A stretch of DNA of 64,000 nucleotides from Dyella psychrodurans (GTDB lineage Bacteria; Pseudomonadota; Gammaproteobacteria; Xanthomonadales; Rhodanobacteraceae). The position numbers and the translations under genes were made by a program. Position 1 is the stretch's first letter; each line of letters begins with the position of its first letter. The notes below the pieces were generated by a model. The model ran no database searches. It was not told where the DNA came from and was given only the letters and a program-made list of their open reading frames with translations. Positions 25,648 through 34,398 of the stretch are shown in pieces. The stretch covers positions 124,001 through 188,000 of the forward strand of contig NZ_QRBF01000003.1 of the NCBI RefSeq assembly GCF_003363265.1, read 5' to 3'.

Positions 25648-26397
25648 ATGAGCGAACAGCCCACTACCCATTTCGGCTTCCGCGACGTTCCGGTCGGGGA
25701 AAAACAAAAACTGGTCGGCCAGGTCTTCACCTCGGTCGCCCGCAGCTACGACCTGATGAACGACCTGATGTCGTTCGGCATCCACCGCCTGTGGAAGCGC
25801 CATTTCGTGGCCGTAAGCGGCATCCGCCGTGGTGACCGCGTGCTGGATCTGGCGGGTGGCACGGGCGACATCGCCGCGCTGATCAAGCCGGTGGTGGGCG
25901 AGGAAGGCGAAGTGATCGTGGGCGACATCAACGCCGCGATGCTCAACGTCGGTCGCGACCGCCTGACCGACCGCGGCGTGGTATCCGGCCTGCGCTGGAC
26001 GCAGTTGAATGCCGAAGCGCTGCCCTTCCCCGACAACAGTTTCGACGCCGTGACCATGGCCTTCGGCCTGCGCAACGTCACCGACAAGGACAAGGCGCTG
26101 GCCGACATCTGTCGCGTGCTCAAGCCGGGTGGCCGCGCGCTGGTGCTGGAGTTCTCCAGGGTGCAGAACGAACTGTTCGGCAAGCTTTACGATTTCCATT
26201 CCTTCCAGGTACTGCCGAAACTCGGCCGGCTTTTCGCCGGCGATGCGGACAGCTACCAGTACCTTGCCGAATCGATCCGCAAGCATCCCGATCAGGAAAC
26301 GCTCAAGGCGGTGATGGAAAACGCCGGCTTCGGGCGTGTGGAAGTGCGCAACCTCAGCAACGGCATGGTCGCCATTCATCGGGCCTACAAGCTCTGA
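25648..26397 (+). CDS. ubiE: UbiE, C-methyltransferase of ubiquinone/menaquinone synthesis
   Basis: 249 residues. SAM-dependent methylation of 2-octaprenyl-6-methoxy-benzoquinol (and demethylmenaquinol). UbiE signatures: [18 protein letters not shown] near 32-50, SAM site [11 protein letters not shown] near 67-77, [10 protein letters not shown] near 135-145 and C-terminal [15 protein letters not shown]. The ATG 25648 is chosen because the family starts close to HFGF. In E. coli ubiE precedes ubiJ-ubiB; here those two lie 17 kb away. Confidence 0.95.
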   Translation: MSEQPTTHFGFRDVPVGEKQKLVGQVFTSVARSYDLMNDLMSFGIHRLWKRHFVAVSGIRRGDRVLDLAGGTGDIAALIKPVVGEEGEVIVGDINAAMLNVGRDRLTDRGVVSGLRWTQLNAEALPFPDNSFDAVTMAFGLRNVTDKDKALADICRVLKPGGRALVLEFSRVQNELFGKLYDFHSFQVLPKLGRLFAGDADSYQYLAESIRKHPDQETLKAVMENAGFGRVEVRNLSNGMVAIHRAYKL

Positions 26398-26422
26398 ACT
26401 GCCTTCGCACCGTGCATCGCGC

Positions 26423-26968
26423 TCAAAACGTGACGCCTCCCACGAGCATCGTTTCACCCAGATTGGGCAAGTGCAGGCCTGCGTTGGAAATGTGGCGAAC
26501 GCCCATCATCCAGTGCGCAGCTTGCCACCCCAGGGTAAGTGTAAATTCGTAAGAGCCGCTCAGGCCCGGTGTGCGTCCGGTGTGCAGCGTCGGCTGCACG
26601 CTGAAGAAAAGCGGGCGGTACCATGCCCACGCTGCGCCGTAATGAAAGCGCAGCCCTCCTGCGATCAACCAGATGTCGTCGCGCGTCGAATAATTGTAGC
26701 GGCCGCCAGGCGGATCGCCGCGTCCTGACATCCAGCCTGCAGTGATGTCAGGCGCCCAGGTAAACGCGGTGTTGCCGATGGAGTAGTCGTCGAACACGGC
26801 CTCCGCGAAGGCGGCGGCAGCTCCTTTGTCCGCGGTGAAATCCTGACCCATGAAACTCCATCCACCTTCGATGGAAATCGCGGGACCGGCGGCCTTTGCA
26901 GGAAATGCAATGCAGCTAAGCATCAACGCAAACACCGCCATATGGCAGGGGATTGCAATAGCTTTCAT
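26423..26968 (-). CDS. pagL: lipid A 3-O-deacylase PagL-like
   Basis: 181 residues with a signal peptide (AVFALMLSCIAFPAKA). Outer-membrane beta-barrel acyloxyhydrolase; the catalytic motif HISNAG near 162-167 supplies His and Ser, and Glu of NLGET near 173 completes the triad. Removes the 3-O acyl chain of lipid A. Start at 26968 (MKAIAI) is preferred to an upstream TTG. Convergent with ubiE. Confidence 0.85.
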   Translation of the reverse strand: MKAIAIPCHMAVFALMLSCIAFPAKAAGPAISIEGGWSFMGQDFTADKGAAAAFAEAVFDDYSIGNTAFTWAPDITAGWMSGRGDPPGGRYNYSTRDDIWLIAGGLRFHYGAAWAWYRPLFFSVQPTLHTGRTPGLSGSYEFTLTLGWQAAHWMMGVRHISNAGLHLPNLGETMLVGGVTF

Positions 26969-27137
26969 TGGCGACAACGTCGATACACATGCTTTTTGGG
27001 CACGTATCAGTCGACCAAGCTATGAACCCCTGCAATCGCCTGCATAAGCGATTTACTTGGCAAACTCGCACGCAGGGGCGCAACACTACCCGCGCATTGA
27101 TTATCGGATCGTTTGCGATACGCGAAGTTTTTGCTAT

Positions 27138-27164
27138 GTCGCCGACCGGATAAGCGTCGGCGAC
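27138..27164. repeat. inverted repeat GTCGCCGAC / GTCGGCGAC
   Basis: Perfect 9-bp stem with a 9-base loop in the gap between pagL and the GST gene, 12 bases downstream of the GST stop on its strand. Probably a transcript-end hairpin; only a short T run on the plus side. Confidence 0.4.
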
Positions 27165-27176
27165 AAGCGTCTTTTG

Positions 27177-27866
27177 TCACGACGCGCGCAGGTCTTCCAG
27201 CAACGTCCCCGAACGCAAGGTGTCCTTCTCGTGATCGGTATCGCGCCAGACTTCCTTCAGCGCGGCGGCATACCAGCGCTGCATGGAAGGCAGCGCAAGC
27301 ATGCGCTGGACATAAGCCTGCGCCGTCGCATCGACGTTCAAGCCATAGCTTTGAATGCGAAAGACAACGGGCGCGTAGAACGCATCGACGGCGGTGAATG
27401 CGTTGCCGGCGAGATAGGGACCGCCGAATCGTTTCAGCCCTTCATGCCACAGCTCCTGCAGGCGGGCGAGGTCGCGCGCCAGCGCGGGCGGCACGGTACT
27501 CAGCTGCAGGCGGATGCCGCAGTTCATCGGGCAGGTCGAACGCAAGGCTTCGAAGCCCGAATGCATCTCCGCCGCCGCGCTTCGCGCCCAGGCGCGTGCC
27601 TGCTTGTCGGCCGGCCACGCCGTGGGATGTTGCTCGGCCACGTATTCGGCGATGGATAGCGAATCCCATACCGTGGTGTCGCCATCGTGCAGGCACGGCA
27701 CCTTGCCGGTGGGACAAAACGCGCGGAATGTCGTCCAGTTCGTCGACGTGCCGTGCTGGAACGGCGTGAGCTTTTCCTCGAACGGAATGCCCAGCTCGGT
27801 CAGCAATATCCAGGGCCGCAGCGACCATGAGGAGTAGTTCTTGTTGGCGATGTAAAGCGTGACCAT
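27177..27866 (-). CDS. glutathione S-transferase family protein
   Basis: 229 residues from ATG 27866 with GAGGGA before it. N-terminal thioredoxin fold MVTLYIANKNYSSWSLRPWILL with the YfcF-like NYSSWS active segment, PTGKVPCLHDGD cis-Pro loop, and WDSLSIAEYVAEQHP glutathione-binding Ser; C-terminal all-helical domain. Substrate unknown. Confidence 0.88.
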   Translation of the reverse strand: MVTLYIANKNYSSWSLRPWILLTELGIPFEEKLTPFQHGTSTNWTTFRAFCPTGKVPCLHDGDTTVWDSLSIAEYVAEQHPTAWPADKQARAWARSAAAEMHSGFEALRSTCPMNCGIRLQLSTVPPALARDLARLQELWHEGLKRFGGPYLAGNAFTAVDAFYAPVVFRIQSYGLNVDATAQAYVQRMLALPSMQRWYAAALKEVWRDTDHEKDTLRSGTLLEDLRAS

Positions 27867-27921
27867 GCAGATCCCTCTCGAAAGATGCAAACGCTATTAG
27901 ATAACCTGCGAGCGAATATGG

Positions 27922-28854
27922 CTATGGTTCGCAGGCTTCCTTGCCCGCCGCGGCAGCGACCGCCGGGGCAACAGGTCGCGCGGTGCTTCGCGCGTTGGCC
28001 AGCGCGACACCACCCACGGTGATCGCGCCGCCGATCAAGGTCAGCCAGCCGGGTTGCTCGCCCAGCCACACCCAACCGATGAGCACCGCAATGGGTGGCG
28101 AAAAGTAAATGAAGCTGGAAACCTGCGACACCGATGCGCGCCGCAGCGCCGCGTTCCAGGCCAGATAACCGACGAATGTCGGCGCAATGCCAAGCCACAG
28201 TAGCGCCGCGATATGCGACCACGGCGCCGCGGCCAGCGCGTGAGGCAACCCGAGTCCGAACGGCACGGTACCCAGCGTGCCCGCGAAGAATCCGAACGCG
28301 GTCACGCCAATCACGTCGTTGCGCGCAAACAGCGGCTTCTGCCCGACAAAGAAGATCGCGCAGGCGATCACGCTCACTAGCACCAGCGCGGCCATCGGCT
28401 GGAATGTCACCTCTTTGCCGCTCGCCAGCACGACCAGCACCACGCCCACGAGCGCTACGCCAAGGCCAAGCGCCCTGCGCGCACTGATGCGCTCGCCGAT
28501 CCAGAACGCCGAGAGCGTGGTCGTGGCCGCCGGTACCAGCGATATCAGAATGGCCGCGGTACCGCTGGCGATGCGCGTTTCAGCGTAGTTGAGGCACATG
28601 TGATAGACCGTGAGCCCGATGACGCCGAGCACCGCGAGCTGCAGCCAATCGCTGCGCCGCGGCATGGGCGTGCGCTTGACCCACATCAGCAAGGCAAAGC
28701 AAAGCGAACCGATCACCAGCCGCGCCAGGGCGACTTCGCCTGGCGTGAACGAGGCAAGGGCATACGCAATCGCCGCATAGGCGGACGACCAGGTTATCAA
28801 GGCAATACCGATATAAATCAGGGCACGCCCGTCGAGGCGTTCGGCCGTGTGCAT
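27922..28854 (-). CDS. EamA/DMT-superfamily transporter
   Basis: 310 residues, ten predicted membrane helices in two EamA repeats (each with a WxxR/GE... loop; WIGERISARRALGL in the first, WLGEQPGWLTLIG in the second). Exporter of amino acids or metabolites. Divergent from an Lrp/AsnC regulator, a common pairing for amino-acid exporters. ATG 28854 is chosen over an upstream TTG at 28884. Confidence 0.87.
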   Translation of the reverse strand: MHTAERLDGRALIYIGIALITWSSAYAAIAYALASFTPGEVALARLVIGSLCFALLMWVKRTPMPRRSDWLQLAVLGVIGLTVYHMCLNYAETRIASGTAAILISLVPAATTTLSAFWIGERISARRALGLGVALVGVVLVVLASGKEVTFQPMAALVLVSVIACAIFFVGQKPLFARNDVIGVTAFGFFAGTLGTVPFGLGLPHALAAAPWSHIAALLWLGIAPTFVGYLAWNAALRRASVSQVSSFIYFSPPIAVLIGWVWLGEQPGWLTLIGGAITVGGVALANARSTARPVAPAVAAAAGKEACEP

Positions 28855-28972
28855 GGGTAAATTCCGTGGGGAAGGAATGTGCAAATCCTAGCCTTGCGAT
28901 GCTCGCCGGTGAATAATGGCCCCGTAACCGTCCTGCATGTTTCGCCGTCGAACGAAATATAGATAAGCGCCC

Positions 28973-29473
28973 ATGACCTACGAATCGAAGCCCGAATGGG
29001 ACGCCAAGGATTGGCAGCTACTGGAGGCCCTTCAGCACGACGCCCGCCTGGGCTACGCCGAGCTGGGCCGCAAGGTGCGACTGTCGGCGCCCGCGGTCGC
29101 CGAGCGCGTCAAGCGCATGGAAGAAGCCGGCGTGATTGCCGGGTATCGCACCGTGATCGACCCGAAGCGGCTTGGCTACGGCATCGAAGCCATGGTGCGG
29201 CTGCGCTGCGACGGCGGCATCTGCGCACGCATCGGCAAAATCGTTGCCGATGTACCGGAAGTGCTCGATTGCCGCCGTCTTGCGGGCGAGGATTCCGCAC
29301 TATTGCGCGTGGTCGCGATGTCGATCAGCCATCTCGAGGTGGTGCTCGATCGCCTGCTTAAAATTCACTCGAGCATCAGCACCACGACACTGATCGTGCT
29401 GCAGACGCCCCATGCGAACCGTTCGATCACGCGCGCCATGTTCGATGCGGGGCGCGCGTTGTCGGAAGAATGA
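28973..29473 (+). CDS. Lrp/AsnC-family transcriptional regulator
   Basis: 166 residues. Helix-turn-helix DWQLLEALQHDARLGYAELGRKVRLSAPAVAERVKRMEEAGVI near 13-55 and a C-terminal RAM ligand-binding domain. Starts 118 bases from the divergent EamA gene, which it probably controls in response to an amino acid. Confidence 0.9.
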   Translation: MTYESKPEWDAKDWQLLEALQHDARLGYAELGRKVRLSAPAVAERVKRMEEAGVIAGYRTVIDPKRLGYGIEAMVRLRCDGGICARIGKIVADVPEVLDCRRLAGEDSALLRVVAMSISHLEVVLDRLLKIHSSISTTTLIVLQTPHANRSITRAMFDAGRALSEE

Positions 29474-29496
29474 TGCGCTTGACTGTGTGACCGAAA

Positions 29497-29527
29497 GGCC
29501 TCTTTGCCCGGGATATGCAAAGAGGCC
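29497..29527. terminator. shared hairpin between convergent lrp-like and DUF3300 genes
   Basis: Perfect 11-bp stem GGCCTCTTTGC / GCAAAGAGGCC, 9-base loop, within the 61-base gap between stops. Only TTT follows on the minus side; none on the plus side. Confidence 0.6.
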
Positions 29528-29534
29528 ACTGATA

Positions 29535-31325
29535 TCAGTTGTGCTGCTTGTCGTCCTTCTTCGGCGGCGGCTGATGCGCAGCATTGTTGTTTTGGTGCTG
29601 CTGCGGCGGCGGAGGTGGCGGCGCAGCATGTGCCTGTGGTTGCGGCTGAGGCTGTGGACGCGGCTGGGGTTGCGGCTGTGGGCGCGACGGAGGTGCAGGC
29701 TGCGCCGGCGGCGGCACGAATCGCGGCGCGGGCGCGACGGCAGGAGCCGGACGCTGCGGTGGTTGCGGATGCGCCTGTTGCTGCGGCGCCGAAGCAGGAT
29801 GGAATACCGGCTGTGCTCGCTGCGGCTGCGGCGCCGGGGCGGGATGGAATACCGGTTGCGCTCGCTCCGGCTGCGGAGCCGGGACAGGATGGAATGCGGG
29901 TTGCACTCGCTCAGGCTGCGGCGCCTGCGGGACGGGCTGATGTACCGCTTCCTGTGGCCGTGGCGTAAAAGCCGGATGCGTAGGAGCCGGCACATTCGGC
30001 TGCTCGTGCGCGATGTTCGCGCGCGGCGCTTCCATCGGACGAGGCGAATACTCCGGATGAGGCACTTGCACCGGACGTGCCGCCTCGGCGGCGGCGCGCG
30101 GCGCGGCCGCCGGCGGATATCCCGCACGGGCGAAGTTCGGCACGCTCATCGGCTGCCCTGCCGGACGATTGTTATTGGTGACGTTGTTAGCAGCGTTGCG
30201 ATTGAACTCGTTGCGATTGTTGTTGACGTTGTTCGTTGTGCTGTTGTTGTTGAACGTACGACTGTTGTTGACGTAGTTGGTGTTGTTGACCGTGTTGTAG
30301 CGATTGTTGGTGATGTTGGTGTAACGATTGATCACCGTCGTCGAGCGCGACACATACGTCTGGTTGTTGTAAACCACCGCAGGGTGATGCCAGCCGCCAC
30401 CTTGGCCTCCACCGTTGTAGCCACCGCCACCACCGCCATGCCAGTTCATGCCCCACGAATGCCAGCCACCTTCGTGGCGGTTGTCGAGCATGCTGCCGAT
30501 GATGATCGCCGCTCCGAATGCCACGGCACCGACTGCAACCACTTCGCCGGTGGTGTATGTCGGCTGCTCGTACTGGTAGCTGGGGTAGTACGGCACGTCG
30601 CCGCCGTAGACGGTCTGCGGATCGTAACTGGGCACGTACACCGCATCCGACTGCGCCGGTTCGATCTGGATGATCTGGCTCGGCGGCGGCACCACGTCCG
30701 GACCGGAATAGACGGGCGGCTCGCTGCCGTTATCGGCATAACCGCTTTCGTCCTCGCTCTGCGCGACCTGCTGCACGGGCTGCGTGACGACTTGCTGCTG
30801 CGTCGAACTGCGCAGGTTGCCTTGCGCCGCCGCGCGCTGGCGCATCACCTGGATCGCATTGAGCACGTCGGTGGGATCGTTGACGTACGCCTGACCCAGC
30901 GCGGTGGTCCACTGGACGTTCTGCGCCATCTGGCTGAGCACCGACGGAAACTGCGTGAGCCCTTTTACGCTCGGATCCCAGTTCTGCGGCTGCACGGCGG
31001 CCTGCAGCAGATCGCCTTTCAGATTCGGATTTTGCGTGACCAGGTTTTCCGCTGCCGTGATCTGGTCCGGATAAGTGGCGCCGGCCAGCACCTGCGCAAC
31101 CAGCTTGTCCGGGAACAATGCGATCGGCGCCACCAGCTGATACAGCTGATCGGCGGTCGGCGGCGTATACGCCTGCTGACCCGTGGCGGACGCAGCCGGC
31201 GCGGTGGCCGAAGACGCCGGCGCATTGGCGGAATTGGATGCCTGCTGGCTGCACGCCGCCAATACCAGCATGGTGGCGCACAGGCCTGCGGCAATCGCCG
31301 GGCCGGTTGAATAGTGCTTGGTCAC
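29535..31325 (-). CDS. DUF3300 lipoprotein with Asn-rich and Pro/Gln-rich tail
   Basis: 596 residues. Lipobox LAAC (Cys about 25). Residues ~55-290 form DUF3300: YQLVAPIALFPDKLVAQVLAGATYPDQI, VQPQNWDPSVKGLTQFPSVL, IEPAQSDAVYVPSYDPQTVYG. One membrane-like segment VVAVGAVAFGAAIIIGSML follows, then a Gly/His/Trp patch, an Asn/Thr-rich stretch (~325-400), and a Pro/Gln/Ala tail with a 15-residue repeat. Envelope protein of unknown role. Confidence 0.88.
   Translation of the reverse strand: MTKHYSTGPAIAAGLCATMLVLAACSQQASNSANAPASSATAPAASATGQQAYTPPTADQLYQLVAPIALFPDKLVAQVLAGATYPDQITAAENLVTQNPNLKGDLLQAAVQPQNWDPSVKGLTQFPSVLSQMAQNVQWTTALGQAYVNDPTDVLNAIQVMRQRAAAQGNLRSSTQQQVVTQPVQQVAQSEDESGYADNGSEPPVYSGPDVVPPPSQIIQIEPAQSDAVYVPSYDPQTVYGGDVPYYPSYQYEQPTYTTGEVVAVGAVAFGAAIIIGSMLDNRHEGGWHSWGMNWHGGGGGGYNGGGQGGGWHHPAVVYNNQTYVSRSTTVINRYTNITNNRYNTVNNTNYVNNSRTFNNNSTTNNVNNNRNEFNRNAANNVTNNNRPAGQPMSVPNFARAGYPPAAAPRAAAEAARPVQVPHPEYSPRPMEAPRANIAHEQPNVPAPTHPAFTPRPQEAVHQPVPQAPQPERVQPAFHPVPAPQPERAQPVFHPAPAPQPQRAQPVFHPASAPQQQAHPQPPQRPAPAVAPAPRFVPPPAQPAPPSRPQPQPQPRPQPQPQPQAHAAPPPPPPQQHQNNNAAHQPPPKKDDKQHN
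29790..29935 (-). repeat. three tandem 45-bp coding repeats in the DUF3300 gene
   Basis: GGATGGAAT recurs at exact 45-base steps (29797, 29842, 29887), encoding a 15-residue unit of the type ERAQPVFHPAPAPQP. Copies differ by a few bases, so the array is not freshly expanded but is prone to length change. Confidence 0.75.
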
Positions 31326-31551
31326 TGGACCACTCCTGAGTGAAGCCCGTCGCGGGTAGGTCGGCGCGCCCTGTGTCGCGTTTGCCGACCGTTCGTAAGA
31401 ACGGCTTGAGTATGCCTACGCGATGGCTGCATTTGGGCTAATGCGCGATAAACGTCGCGCGCGTTTTGCCTGCATTAGGCAAGCCAGTAAGCTTCCCGTC
31501 AGCCGCGCGCCGGCAACCCGCTTCTTCCTCGCACGACCGGACGATTCGACC

Positions 31552-32502
31552 ATGCGCACGATGTACCCCGAGATCGAGCCCTACCGCACGCATCGGATCG
31601 CGGTGAGCGGCGGCCATACGCTCTATGTCGAGGAATGCGGCAATCCGCGGGGGTTACCCGTGGTGTTCCTGCATGGCGGTCCGGGTGCGGGATTGTCGCC
31701 GTATCACCGGCGCTTCTTCGATCCGACGCGCTACCGCATCGTGCTGTTCGATCAGCGCGGTGCGGGACGTTCCACGCCGTTTGCCGATCTCACCGACAAC
31801 ACGACATGGCATCTGGTCGACGATATCGAAGCGATTCGCGAGCACCTCGAGATCGAGCGCTGGGTGGTGTTCGGCGGATCATGGGGCTCGACACTTGGAC
31901 TTGCCTACGCGCAGACGCATCCCGAGCGCGTGCTCGGCCTGGTGCTGCGCGGCATCTTTCTCGGCCGGCCCGAGGAAATTCGCTGGTATTACGAAGAAGG
32001 CGGCGCTTCCTGGATTCTGCCGGAGAAGTGGCAGCGCTACGCGTCGGCGATTCCGCCGGAAGAACGCGGCAACATGCTCGACGCGTATTGGAAGCGACTG
32101 ACGAGCGACGATGAAACCGTGCGCTTGAACGCGGCGCAGGCGTGGGGCGCATGGGAAGGCGGCGGCATCACGCTGGAAGAAAGTCCGGAAACCGAGGCCA
32201 GCTTTGCCGCGCCCGATGTCGCGTTGAGTTTGGCGCGCATCGAAGCGCATTACTTTCGCAATCGCGTGTTCCTGGAAGAGGATCAGCTGCTGCGCCATGT
32301 CGACAGGTTGCGCCACATCCCTGGCACGATCGTGCACGGTCGCTACGACATCATCTGCCCCGTGAAGAGCGCCTGCGATCTCGCCGCCGCGTGGCCGGAA
32401 GCGGACCTGCGCATTGTGCTCGCCGGACATGCCGCATCGGAGCCGGCGATCGTCGACGTACTCGTCGAAGCAACCGACCGGCTCGCCGATCGCTACTGCT
32501 AG
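31552..32502 (+). CDS. pip: proline iminopeptidase
   Basis: 316 residues, alpha/beta hydrolase of peptidase family S33, releasing N-terminal proline. Oxyanion HGGPGAG near 42-48, nucleophile elbow GGSWGS near 107-112, Asp in HGRYDIICP, His in AGHAASEP. Start may also be the ATG at 31561 (MYPEIEPYRTH); both fit the roughly 313-residue Xanthomonas enzyme. Confidence 0.95.
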   Translation: MRTMYPEIEPYRTHRIAVSGGHTLYVEECGNPRGLPVVFLHGGPGAGLSPYHRRFFDPTRYRIVLFDQRGAGRSTPFADLTDNTTWHLVDDIEAIREHLEIERWVVFGGSWGSTLGLAYAQTHPERVLGLVLRGIFLGRPEEIRWYYEEGGASWILPEKWQRYASAIPPEERGNMLDAYWKRLTSDDETVRLNAAQAWGAWEGGGITLEESPETEASFAAPDVALSLARIEAHYFRNRVFLEEDQLLRHVDRLRHIPGTIVHGRYDIICPVKSACDLAAAWPEADLRIVLAGHAASEPAIVDVLVEATDRLADRYC

Positions 32503-32511
32503 GTCTGTCCG

Positions 32512-34227
32512 TTACTGGTACACGTGCAGATGGTTGAAGATCCACGCGTAGTACGACCGCACCAGATCCTTGTCCGCGCAATCGGCATACAAACCGTTGC
32601 AACGCTCGCGCAGTGAAGTCAACGCGGAGAAGTACGGATCCATCGGCAAACCCGCCGCCTTGAGCACCATGCCGGGCAGATGCGCGATATCCAGCATGGG
32701 ATACGTCGGCAGCAGCGCACCCTGCACGTTGCTCTTGATCATGTAGTACGTGAGGTAGTCCTGGTACGGCACCAGTGCCGGCGGCATGGTGCGCGGCAGT
32801 TGGCGCATCTGGTCGTCGAACGACGGTTGGTGATCGCCGAAGTGCACCAGCACGGTCGGCTGTGCACGATCCAGGAAATCGTGCTCCAGGCCCTTCATCG
32901 CCGCATCCGAATCGTGCAGGCGCTGCAAATACGTATCGAAGTTCAACGCAGCGAGCGAAGGCAGTCCCTGCAGCAGATTCTGGAACTGCTTGGGCAAGGT
33001 CGACATCGGATCGTCGTGCGGCCCGTGCTGGTTGATCGTGAGGATCATGATGAAGACCGGCTGTCCCGGCTTCTTCAACTTGTCGTAGACGCGCTTGGCG
33101 GCGGCGAACATCTGCGCGTCGGTTTCATCCCAGTCGTCCAGGCCCAACTCCGCGGCGCCGTAGAAATGATCGACGCCGTAGCCCTTGTATGCATCGCGTC
33201 CGTTGAGGAACACGCCATTGGTCGGATAGATCGCCACGGTGAGATAGCCCAGTCGCTGCAACTGGCGCGGCAGCGAGTCGCGCACGTGCGGTGCGAGCAC
33301 GTAAGGTGCGTACATGCCGCCCGGCCCGAAGATGTCCTGCGGCATGCCGGTGAGCGCGGCAAATTCGCTAACCCATGTGCCGCCGCCAAACGTATGCACG
33401 CGCATCGCGCCCGTGCCGCGCGTGCGCGCATCGGACTTGAACATGTCGAGGTTGCATTCGGGCACGGTGCAATGCGTGAACGGCGCTGGATCGAAGGTGC
33501 TCTCTTCCAGTACCTGGACGATGTCCGGGTACTGGCCTGGATCGACCGTTCCCGTTGCCGGATCCGATGCGGTGGCCTGCCAGTCGCGTTCGGCGGCCTC
33601 ATCGCTGGCCATGGCCGGAATGTGCACACTGGAATCGCGTAGGTTGACGAAGAAGTTGGTGAGGTCGGCGTCGTCGGACATCTTTTCCCACGTCCCGCGC
33701 TCATGCACCTTCGCGAACGGGCCCGAAGGTAGCAGGCAAACCCAGAACGCCGACGCGCACAGTGCGATACCGCCCAAACGCAGCAGCGTCTGCGGCAACG
33801 CGCGTAACGTTGCGAGGCGTCGCCGATCGCAGTACCACGCCAGCCAAAGCACGACGGGCACGGCGATGCCCACGCATATGCCGACGCTGTAGAGATTGGG
33901 ATAGCGACGCAACGTTTCGAACAAACTCGAACGCACGTAATAAACGAAATCCGCCGGCATCAGCGGCGATTCGAGATACTCCTGCTTCAGCACCGTGATC
34001 GCGCGCAAGAGCAGAAACAGGCCTCCGCTCAGCGCGAGCGCAAAGGCCAGTCGCACGAACAGAAAAAATGCAACGCCGAAGACGCAGAGCATCAACGCCA
34101 GCACGAAGCAGCGCTGCTCCAGCAGCGGCTCCTGCCAGGCGGTAAACCAGATGCAGATGGCGTAGAACGCCACCGCGCAGACCATAGTCGTACGGTTTCG
34201 CGAGGCGCGAAACGGAATCAACGGCAT
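32512..34227 (-). CDS. LTA-synthase-like membrane sulfatase / phosphoglycerol transferase
   Basis: 571 residues. Five N-terminal membrane helices (about 15-165) followed by a periplasmic alkaline-phosphatase-like domain. Thr244 in VLEESTFDP is the expected nucleophile; LTINQHGPHDD and VHFGDHQPSFDD give metal ligands. Family members (LtaS, MdoB/OpgB, XcbB-type) transfer phosphoglycerol or phosphoethanolamine to glycans or lipid. No opg genes are adjacent, so substrate is open. Confidence 0.85.
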   Translation of the reverse strand: MPLIPFRASRNRTTMVCAVAFYAICIWFTAWQEPLLEQRCFVLALMLCVFGVAFFLFVRLAFALALSGGLFLLLRAITVLKQEYLESPLMPADFVYYVRSSLFETLRRYPNLYSVGICVGIAVPVVLWLAWYCDRRRLATLRALPQTLLRLGGIALCASAFWVCLLPSGPFAKVHERGTWEKMSDDADLTNFFVNLRDSSVHIPAMASDEAAERDWQATASDPATGTVDPGQYPDIVQVLEESTFDPAPFTHCTVPECNLDMFKSDARTRGTGAMRVHTFGGGTWVSEFAALTGMPQDIFGPGGMYAPYVLAPHVRDSLPRQLQRLGYLTVAIYPTNGVFLNGRDAYKGYGVDHFYGAAELGLDDWDETDAQMFAAAKRVYDKLKKPGQPVFIMILTINQHGPHDDPMSTLPKQFQNLLQGLPSLAALNFDTYLQRLHDSDAAMKGLEHDFLDRAQPTVLVHFGDHQPSFDDQMRQLPRTMPPALVPYQDYLTYYMIKSNVQGALLPTYPMLDIAHLPGMVLKAAGLPMDPYFSALTSLRERCNGLYADCADKDLVRSYYAWIFNHLHVYQ

Positions 34228-34398
34228 GGAAGGGATCCCCCTGGTGTGGCGTCGCCTCGCAGGACGGCGCTTCGTCTTGTGGTTGTCAACAACGCGTCAT
34301 TTTAAAGCCTTTTTATCGTCAAAAAGTCAGCCGAACGCAGCGAACGGTCATTCATATCTGCTAGGTTCATGCCCTGTTCGCCTTCTGCCGGAACTTTC

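Noticed and set aside
29412-31310. A 632-codon open frame on the plus strand opposite the DUF3300 gene
   Set aside because: It is the antisense of low-complexity Pro/Gln/Asn codons, yielding Arg/Leu/Val-rich sequence with no domain; the minus strand has the lipobox and DUF3300 motifs.
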